Positions 1-6,700 of a stretch of 21,323 nt of DNA are shown piece by piece; the first letter of the stretch is position 1, and each line of letters starts with the position of its first letter. The position numbers were made by a program, and so were the translations under genes. This stretch comes from JBGOUJ01 sp041477005 (lineage in GTDB: Bacteria > Acidobacteriota > Terriglobia > Bryobacterales > JACQDG01). The stretch lies in contig JBGOUJ010000052.1 of NCBI GenBank assembly GCA_041477005.1, positions 1 to 21,323 on the forward strand. Direction: 5' to 3'. Under the pieces are notes generated by a model. The model was not told the DNA's origin. It saw nothing but the letters and a program-made list of their open reading frames with translations, and searched no databases.

Positions 1-1
1 G

Positions 2-847
2 TATTTCCAGAGAGGACCGTCCGATGCGCGCGAGGTCGCGAGCATTTTTCGCTGGTTGGAGATCGGCCAGCCGCTGAAGGTGTACGAGCAGGCGCTCCGT
101 TTCCTGCACACGCGTAACAACATCGTCGAAGACAATGAAGTGGACCGCGTTATGCAAAGGCTCGGCGACGCAGCGACGATGAATATCTCCGGTGCGGGCG
201 ACGGCAATGTACTCCGGCACAACTACATCCACGACATTTTCGCCAGCGGGACCGCGGTCCTCCGGAACGACGGTTGGCAGTCCGGCTCGGTGTGGGAAGA
301 CAACGTGGTGGTCCGGGCGAACGTGTACTTCGGCGAGAACAAAGGGCGCAACGACGTCATCAATAACATTGCGATCGACATGAGGCTGACGAGGCCGACC
401 AGCGGGTACTTCAACATCCAGAAAGCAGGCACCCCGACCGATCCTCAAGACTTTGCCGGCGGGAGTGGATTCCTGCCCATGGACGGAGCGCGGTTCGAGA
501 GGAATATCTTCTACCATTCGAAAGGCGAGGCAACTTTCTTCTTGTTCAGGACGTACCTCGACTCCCCGAGGGAGTTGGACTTCGACGTGTTTCAGGGGAT
601 GAAGGTCAACAACAGCGTTTACTACAATGCGGGATCCCCATCGCAGTCGCTGCCGCCGTTCATGCAGGAGATGCGCGCCCGGGGGCTGGGCCTCGCGGAC
701 GTTTATGCCGACCCTCTGTTCGTGGATGCCGAGCACGGCGACTACCGTCTGAAGCCCGATTCGCCTGCGCTCAAGCTGGGGATTAAGTCCATTGACGTGA
801 GCGGCTGCGGGCTGAGCAAGGACTTTCCGAAGTGGCTGCTGGAATAG
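2..847 (+). CDS. Right-handed parallel beta-helix protein, 3' part
   Basis: The reading frame is open from base 2, so the gene begins before the window and only its last 281 codons are present; the TTG at 56 is not needed as a start. The protein has repeated short Asn-rich strands (RNNIVEDNEV, GNVLRHNYIHD, GSVWEDNVVV, RNDVINNIAID, ARFERNIFYH), the rung pattern of right-handed parallel beta-helix proteins such as pectate-lyase-like and polysaccharide-processing enzymes. It ends with ADPLFVDAEHGDYRLKPDSP, the usual closing motif of this secreted family ('DPxFvdxxxgDyrLxpdSPa'). The likely role is binding or cleaving an extracellular polysaccharide, but the catalytic part cannot be assigned from this fragment. 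No neighbour on the same strand follows; the next three genes are on the minus strand. Confidence 0.85.
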   Translation, partial: YFQRGPSDAREVASIFRWLEIGQPLKVYEQALRFLHTRNNIVEDNEVDRVMQRLGDAATMNISGAGDGNVLRHNYIHDIFASGTAVLRNDGWQSGSVWEDNVVVRANVYFGENKGRNDVINNIAIDMRLTRPTSGYFNIQKAGTPTDPQDFAGGSGFLPMDGARFERNIFYHSKGEATFFLFRTYLDSPRELDFDVFQGMKVNNSVYYNAGSPSQSLPPFMQEMRARGLGLADVYADPLFVDAEHGDYRLKPDSPALKLGIKSIDVSGCGLSKDFPKWLLE

Positions 848-963
848 CCGCAGCGAAGCGGCGTGTGGGGCTTCTTTGAGGCCGGCAACGTCCATCCGGA
901 TTTCAATCCCCGGCTACTTGTCGGCAAGCGGCAATAAAGGGGCTTCTATCGGAGATTTCAATC

Positions 964-1530
964 TTAAGTTTTCGATTCTTCTGCCGGGGCAACGAACCCG
1001 ATGGGGCGGCGGCGGCTCTTGGGCGGAGCCATCAGCTTTTTGACGATTCCGTAGATAGCAGCAATTTGAGCACCCTGAGTCTGCTGCTTCCGCTCGAGGT
1101 CCTGCATTTTGCGGGTGAGGTCCTTGTGCGTGGAGATGATCTCCCGGAGCCGGACGAACGCGCGTATGACCAAGATGTTCATCTGTATTGCCTGGCTGCT
1201 CCTGAGAACGCTGGAGAGCATGGCGACGCCGTGCTCGGTAAAGGCGTGGGGCAGGTAGCGCCTGCCGCCTCTGCCTGTCTTTGAGGTTTCAAATTGAAAC
1301 CTCAAGGATTCCGACTCCTTGCCGGTCAGTTGGAACATGAAGTCCTCAGGAAAACGCTGGGCGTTCCGGCGCACGGCCAAGTTCAAGGATTTGGTGGGCA
1401 CCTGATAGAGCGCGGCAAGGTCGCTGTCGAGCATGACCTTGTGGCCACGAATGAGGTAAATCCGCCGCTCGATCATTTCGACGGGAACCGGAAGGCGCGG
1501 AGAATGTTGAGGAGATGTTGGTTTGCTCAT
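964..1530 (-). CDS. ORF6N domain protein
   Basis: This is a 188-aa protein when started at the ATG at 1530 (MSKPTS); the frame stays open to an ATG at 1644, but the extra 38 residues are low-complexity and lie outside the domain. Residues 15-110 carry the ORF6N (KilA-N-related) domain: MIERRIYLIRGHKVMLDSDL, then ALYQVPTKSLN, RRNAQRFPEDFMFQLT and the family hallmark LPHAFTEHGVAMLSSVLRS. A coiled-coil-like segment follows (DLTRKMQDLERKQQTQ), then a basic tail. ORF6N proteins are thought to bind DNA and are common in phages and on chromosomal islands, often near toxin-antitoxin genes, as here (vapBC-like pair 147 bp upstream). No good Shine-Dalgarno is seen, so the start is moderately supported. 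The function in the cell is unknown. Confidence 0.85.
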   Translation of the reverse strand: MSKPTSPQHSPRLPVPVEMIERRIYLIRGHKVMLDSDLAALYQVPTKSLNLAVRRNAQRFPEDFMFQLTGKESESLRFQFETSKTGRGGRRYLPHAFTEHGVAMLSSVLRSSQAIQMNILVIRAFVRLREIISTHKDLTRKMQDLERKQQTQGAQIAAIYGIVKKLMAPPKSRRRPIGFVAPAEESKT

Positions 1531-1676
1531 GCGCGAGGCGTGATTAGTGACAGGTGAGGGCAGTCTACCAGGAATCTCGGAGGCTGTGAAGGGACGACTC
1601 GCTCGCGCCAAGCGCGGCTGACCGCTGATAGAAGGCAGCGGCATCGAGCTGGCCTGAAGTAGTTGCAGTCTGCTAT

Positions 1677-2060
1677 TTAGCCGCGTAGTAACTGGGGGAT
1701 GCGCTCGAAGTGTTGGTCCCGCGTGATCAGCCGAAGTCCATGTTCGAGCACGAGTGCTGCGATCCAGAGGTCGTTATCCGGAACCGGCGTGCCGGCGCGC
1801 TTGAGTTGCACAAACACCCGGGCGTAGTGCTCCGCCGTTCCCCGAGTTGGGAACAAGATCCCGACGGTCGGCTTGGCAAGCAGCAACTGAAGCAGAACTT
1901 CGTTCCGGTGCTGCTGGGCGCCACCATAGAATCCGGCCTTGATCTCTGCCAGAACGACCAGCGGAATCCAGACCTCATCGCAGGTTCCCAACCAGTCGGC
2001 CAGCGCGGCGTCGCCTTGAAAGAGATCGGTTAGCCGGTTGGTATCCAACGCGACTCTCAC
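1677..2060 (-). CDS. vapC: PIN-domain toxin, VapC-type ribonuclease
   Basis: This is a 127-aa PIN-domain protein, predicted to be a Mg2+-dependent endoribonuclease that cleaves RNA when not held by its antitoxin. All four expected acidic positions are visible: Asp6 (ALDTNR), Glu39 (VVLAEIKAG), Asp97 (PDNDLWIAAL) and Asp115 (LITRDQHF). Length and order match the VapC family. I choose the GTG at 2060 because the first beta strand (VRVALDTNR) begins there and because this GTG overlaps the antitoxin stop as GTGA (2057-2060), a standard arrangement for translational coupling. A frame extension up to 2129 exists but only re-reads antitoxin DNA. The upstream partner is the ribbon-helix-helix-like protein at 2057-2311. 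Confidence 0.9.
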   Translation of the reverse strand: MRVALDTNRLTDLFQGDAALADWLGTCDEVWIPLVVLAEIKAGFYGGAQQHRNEVLLQLLLAKPTVGILFPTRGTAEHYARVFVQLKRAGTPVPDNDLWIAALVLEHGLRLITRDQHFERIPQLLRG

Positions 2061-2311
2061 TTCCACTTTTCCCAATCGACCTGGCGTTGCGCGGCCAGGA
2101 TCTCGTCGAAGGCGGGATCTGAGGTCCACTGACCTACGAGGTCGGAGAAGTCCGCTCGGCGGTTGCGGCCGATTGTGGCGCGGGTGAGCTCGCCCACGAT
2201 CACCTGATTCAGGCTCTGTTTTCGTTGGGCGGCCTTCTGGCGTAGGACGAGATCGACCTCGCGCGGTACGCCACGGATTGTGTATTGGACGCCATCTGCC
2301 TGCATCTTCAT
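2057..2311 (-). CDS. vapB: Ribbon-helix-helix antitoxin, FitA/VapB-type
   Basis: This is an 84-aa protein (ATG at 2311; a second in-frame ATG at 2305 is equally possible). The N-terminal half fits a ribbon-helix-helix DNA-binding domain: a beta strand (VQYTIRGVPREV) followed by two helices (DLVLRQKAAQRKQSLNQVIV). The C-terminal tail, DPAFDEILAAQRQVDWEKWK, resembles the toxin-neutralising tail that wraps the PIN domain in VapB/FitA antitoxins. Its TGA overlaps the toxin GTG by four bases. By family analogy the pair should repress its own promoter through this protein. The start itself overlaps the end of a degraded upstream reading frame (ATGA at 2308-2311), so the native promoter may lie inside that DNA. 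Confidence 0.85.
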   Translation of the reverse strand: MKMQADGVQYTIRGVPREVDLVLRQKAAQRKQSLNQVIVGELTRATIGRNRRADFSDLVGQWTSDPAFDEILAAQRQVDWEKWK

Positions 2312-2457
2312 GCCTTCATGATATCACCGTAGGTAGGCAGATTGGGTTTGAGGAAGCGACGCGGGCCTTGTTCGCGGGCAATCCGGATCGTTTCGACGAG
2401 ATGGTCGAGTCCTGGCCCGTCGACGTTCGAGATCACGCGAAAAAGCTGGCCGCCAGC
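2308..2457 (-). pseudogene. Possible gene remnant upstream of the antitoxin
   Basis: About 50 codons ending at 2308 look protein-like (for example FRVISNVDGPGLDHLVETIR and LPTYGDIMKA) and stop exactly where the antitoxin starts (ATGA overlap). Upstream of about 2457 the same frame turns into Gly/Pro/Arg/Ser-rich low-complexity text with no domain. I read this as the 3' scrap of a former gene, or as intergenic DNA that happens to be open. No family was recognised. A competing plus-strand frame (2342-2680) looks no better. Confidence 0.25.
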
Positions 2458-2641
2458 GCATTCCGGGGACGGGCTGCCGTCCCGAGCCGGCGATCCGTTT
2501 CGCCCGGGAGCACCGCCTGAGCCCCCCGCCCGCCTTTGGGGAGGCGTTTCTCGCCTTCCCCGGGCGGTCATTCCGAAAACAGCCTCGCCGCTGCTACCGG
2601 CAGTGCGGCAAAAACGGTGGTCAGCATTTTCCAATCCAGAA

Positions 2642-2692
2642 ATGAGCCTGAAACCGGGGTTTGATTCCAATACGGTATGAGCCTGAAATCGG
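2642..2692. repeat. Short direct repeat, 16 bp, two copies
   Basis: ATGAGCCTGAAACCGG (2642-2657) recurs as ATGAGCCTGAAATCGG (2677-2692), one mismatch, 35 bp apart. The pair lies in 2458-2729, where I see no credible gene. Closely spaced direct repeats of this kind can mark the end of a decayed insertion sequence, but no transposase remnant is visible. Confidence 0.5.
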
Positions 2693-2729
2693 ACTAGCGC
2701 GCCGGCGGCAAAACGCGCTATTGTAGGCT

Positions 2730-2900
2730 GTGTCCTTCATACGCTGTCCACATTGCAGATCTATCGATTTTAGAAGTGTTGGCGTCCGAAACGCCGTCGA
2801 GAAAGCTCTCCGCTGGATCATTCTGCCCTACCGGTGCTGTCTTTGTGGCCACCACTTTTTCCTGTTTCGATGGCGAGCTCCGATAGAGGGAACTGCCTAA
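2730..2900 (+). CDS. Small zinc-ribbon protein
   Basis: A 56-codon frame starts at GTG 2730, just after an in-frame TAG at 2724, and ends at TAA 2898-2900. It encodes a CxxC pair (IRCPHC) near the N terminus, a basic/hydrophobic middle (VRNAVEKALRWIILPYRC) and a second CxxC pair (CCLCGHHF), which together make a four-Cys zinc ribbon. Small proteins of this layout, ending in 'YRCxxCxxRF'-type knuckles, are common and uncharacterised in Acidobacteriota. No Shine-Dalgarno or downstream partner is visible, so it could be a degraded copy. The Cys spacing argues that the frame is, or was, coding. Confidence 0.55.
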   Translation: MSFIRCPHCRSIDFRSVGVRNAVEKALRWIILPYRCCLCGHHFFLFRWRAPIEGTA

Positions 2901-2961
2901 GAGCGGGCTGATGGGCCTCGTTCCACCCGCTCCGCTGCGCGCGAAGGTCTCGTAGGACGGT

Positions 2962-3711
2962 TCATTTCTTCAACCCCGCGGTCCAGTTCAGCACCACTGT
3001 GACGGGCTCGGAGACGGCCGGGGCCGCCGCCGTGTTGATGAGGAACCGCTTCCCGTCGGGGGCCACATCCCAGCGGAAAACGTCCATGCCCATGGCACTG
3101 GCGCCGCCGGAAAAAACCGGCGCCTGAAAGAGGAGTTTCGGGATGCCGGCCTGGAGCACCGGGCTGGTGGCCACAACATCCACCGCCATCAGTTTTCCAC
3201 CCGGGGAAAAGTAGAACAGCTCCTTGCCGTCCCTTCGCCAGCGCGGCTGGTCGCCGCCATCCCCGGAGATCTTGACCTTGCTGCCCCCACCGGAGGATGC
3301 CGGGAAGGGTTGCACATAGACTTCGGGCCTGCCGGACTCGTCCGACACGTACGCGATCCAGCGGCTATCGGGAGAGAATTGGCCCTGGCGCTCGTTGAAC
3401 TGGGTCTGGATAACGGGCGTGGGGGGCTTGCGGTCACCGGGGGCGCGCCCCGGGTCCGGCAGCACCCACAGATCGTATCCGGTTTTTGGATCAAAGGCCG
3501 AATAGAGCAGGAAGCGCCCGTCGCGCGACCAGTCGTCGGGAGATGTGGGGCCGCTGGACTTGAGCAGTAACTCTTCCTTGCCCGCGCCGCTCGCAGCTTT
3601 CAGGTACAGGCCGTTGACGGGGAGGTCGAAGACAATACGGCTGCCATCCGGGGACCAGACGGGCGCCAAGGCCGGGCCGGGACCATAGGTGAAGCGCGTG
3701 CTTGCGTCGCG
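2962..3711 (-). pseudogene. 5'-truncated TolB/WD40-type propeller (kinase C-terminal fragment)
   Basis: About 250 codons of a PD40/TolB-like beta-propeller are present, with repeated blades such as APVWSPDGSRIVF, DDWSRDGRFLLYS, GQFSPDSRWIAYVSDESGR and PRWRRDGKELFYFSPGGKLM. The closing segment, FRWDVAPDGKRFLIN then VVLNWTAGLKK, is the usual C terminus of acidobacterial proteins that fuse a Ser/Thr kinase to such a propeller (typically 800-900 aa). Here family-like sequence starts abruptly at about 3711 (RDASTRFTYGPGPA). An in-frame stop lies just upstream (about 3783), and there is no start codon with a ribosome site. The kinase domain, membrane segment and early blades are gone. The break lies only about 40 bp after the stop of the giant repeat gene, so DNA carrying that gene probably replaced the 5' part. 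The fragment could still be transcribed by read-through. Confidence 0.8.
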
Positions 3712-3751
3712 GTGAGTTGTGCGTCTGGTGCAGAAGTCGGAGCTGCTGGCG

Positions 3752-6700
3752 CTAGTGTGCCGGGTCCAGGAATACCCCGCTTACAACAGCGTTGTTCCCC
3801 CCCGTGCGGGTCACGCGAATCCGGACGTGCCCCTTCAGGTTCCAAACTATCCACTGGCCGCCGCTGAATCCCGACAAACTTCTCGTGTCGAGAACAGCGC
3901 TACCGGAGGCGTCGAGGATGTCAATCGTTTGGACACGGCCCGCATTCTCCCAGTCCAGGCAGTAGAGGGCCACCTGGTGCGAGTTTCCATCCATCAGGTT
4001 CATGTCAATGGTGAAGCTGCCCCCGGAGTACCAGGTTCCAGCTATGCGGTCAGTAGAAGAGGCCGCTTTTTGCAGCGCCCGCGCGTCGGTGGTCGAGCCG
4101 GCCCAGACGTAGCTGGACTGGCCGGCGAAGCTCACCTGAGCGTATGCCGGGTAGCTGGTCGCGTCGCCGGCAATCGTGTATCCGTCCGCGCCGTAGGTTC
4201 CCTTCCAGGTCCCCTGGGTAGTCGTATCCGTCTTGACAAACGTCGCGGCAGCCGACACCACGACGTTTACCACCAGCGCAACTGTCGTGGAGTGACTCTG
4301 GCTGGCGCCGGCGGCCGTGATCGTAATGGTGTAGCTGCCCCCCGGCGTCGAGCCGCCGATGGTCACGGTCAGCGTGGCAGTTCCAGAAGCGGCCACGGAG
4401 GCTGGATTGAAGCTTGCCGTGGCTCCCGCGGGCAGCCCGCTCGCGCTGAAGCCGACCGTCCCCGCAAAGCTGCCCGCCGGTGAGACCGTTACGCTATAGG
4501 TTGCACTCGCCCCTTGGTTTGCAGTTTGCGAAGCCGGCGAGGCCGACACGGCGAAGTCAGGCGCGATCGGCCCGGCGGCATCAAAGAACAGCCCACTCAC
4601 CACGGCGTTGTTGCCCGCGGTTCGGGTGATGCGAATCGTCACGTGCCCGTTCAGGTTCCAAATCATCCACAGGCCGTTGCCGAGGGCCGAGACGCTGCGG
4701 CTGTCGAGCACGTTGCCAGTGCTGGCATCCAGAATGTCGATGGTCTGCGCGCGTCCCAGATTGTCCCAATCGAGACAGTAGAGGCCCACCTGGTGCGAGT
4801 TGCCGTCGGTCAGGTTCACATCGATGGTAAAGCTGCTCCCGGAGTACCAGGTTGCAGCTACGCGGTCAGTCGAAGAGGCCACCTTTTGCAGCGCCCGCAC
4901 GTCGGTGGTCGAGCCGGCCCAGACGTAGCCGGACTGGCCGGCGAAGCTCACCTGAGCGTATGCCGGGTAGCTGGTCGCGTCGCCGGCAATCGTGTATCCG
5001 TCCGCGCCGTAGACGCCCTTCCAGGTCCCCTGGGTTGTCGCGTCCGCTTTGGCGAACACAGCAGCCGCCGGGATGATGACGTTCACGACCAGGGTCACCG
5101 TCGCCGAATGGCTCAAGCTTCCACTCGTTCCGGTGATCGTAATCGGGTAGCTACCGGCAGGAGTGGCGCTGCCGGTCGTAACCGTCAGGGTGGAAGTGCC
5201 GGAGGCGTTTATCGAGGCGGGATTGAAGCCGGCCACGGTTCCGGAGGGCAGCCCGCTCGCGGCCAGGTTGACCACGCCGTTGAAGCCGCCTGCCGTTGAC
5301 ACTGTCACCGTATAAGTGGTACTCGCCGCCCGGCCCAGCGTCTGCGAAGCCGGCGTGGCCGCCACAGCGAAATCGGGAATCAACGGCGCGGCCACGTCGA
5401 AGAACAGCCCGCTCACAACAGCATTGTTCCCGGCGGTGCGGGTCAGGCGAATAGTGACATGCCCGCTCAGGTTCCAAATCATCCATTGGCCGTTGCTGAA
5501 CCCCGACAAACTTCGCGTGTCGAGAACAGCGCTGGAGGCTGCGTTGAGAATGTCAATCGTCTGGACGCGGCCCGCATTCTCCCAGTCCAGGCAGTAAAGG
5601 CTCACTTGGTGCGAGTTGCCGTCGGTCAGGTTCACGTCAATGGTGAAGCTGCTCCCGGAGTACCAGGTTGCAGCTACGCGATCCGCAGAAGAGGCCGCCT
5701 TTTGCAGCGCCCGCACGTCGGTGGTCGAGCCGGCCCAGACGTAACTTCCCTGGCCGGCGAAGCTCACCTGAGCGTAGGCCGGGTAGCTGGTCGCGTCGCC
5801 GGCAATCGCGTATCCGTCCGCGCCGTAGACGCCCTTCCAGGTCCCCTGGGTTGTCGCGTCCACTCTGGCGAACACAGCAGCCGCCGGGATGATGACGTTC
5901 ACTACGAGGGTCACCGTTGCCGCATGGCTCAAGCTTCCACTCGTTCCGGTGATCGTAATCGGGTAGCTACCGGCAGGAGTGGCGCTGCCGGTCGTAACCG
6001 TCAGGGTGGAAGCGCCGGAGGTGTTTATCGAGGCGGGATTGAAGCCGGCCACGGTTCCGGCGGGCAGCCCGCTCGCGGCCAAGCTTACCACCCCACTGAA
6101 GCTGCCTGCGGCTGACACTGTCACCGTATAAGTGGTACTCGCCGCCTGGCCCAGCGTCTGCGAAGCCGGCGAGGCCGCCACAGAAAAATTGGAATTCACC
6201 GAGCCGGCGGCGTCAAAGAACAGCCCACTCAGAACAGCATTGTTCCCGGCAGTGCGGGTCAGGCGAATCGTGACATGCCCGCTCAGGTTCCAGATCATCC
6301 ACAGGCCGTTGCCGAGGGCGGAGACGCTGCGGCTGTCGAGAACGTTGCTGGTGCTGGCATCCAGAACGTCGATGGTCTGCGCGCGCGCCAGATTGTCCCA
6401 ATCGAGGCAGTAGAGGCCCACCTGGTGCGAGTTGCCATCGGTCAGGTTCAGATCGATGGTAAAGCTGCCGCCGGAGTCCCAGGCGGCGGCGATGCGGTCG
6501 GTCGAAGAGGCCGCCTTTTGCAGCGCCCGCACGTCGGTGGTCGAACCGGCCCAGACGTAGGTTCCCTGGCCGGCGAAGCTCACCTGAGCGTATGCCGGGT
6601 AGCTGGTCGCGTCACCGGCAATCGTGTATCCGTCCGCCCCGTAGACCCCCTTCCAGGTCCCCTGGGTTGAGGCGTCCGCTCTGGCGAACACGGCGCCGCC

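Noticed and set aside
2621..2821. 66-codon minus-strand frame
   Set aside because: Overlaps the zinc-ribbon ORF antisense and has no family features.
3719..6115. Three long plus-strand frames (3719-4483, 4514-5299, 5459-6115) with similar products
   Set aside because: They lie antisense to the repeat units of the giant gene, and their likeness to one another simply mirrors the 816-bp coding repeat. They have no domains or ribosome sites.
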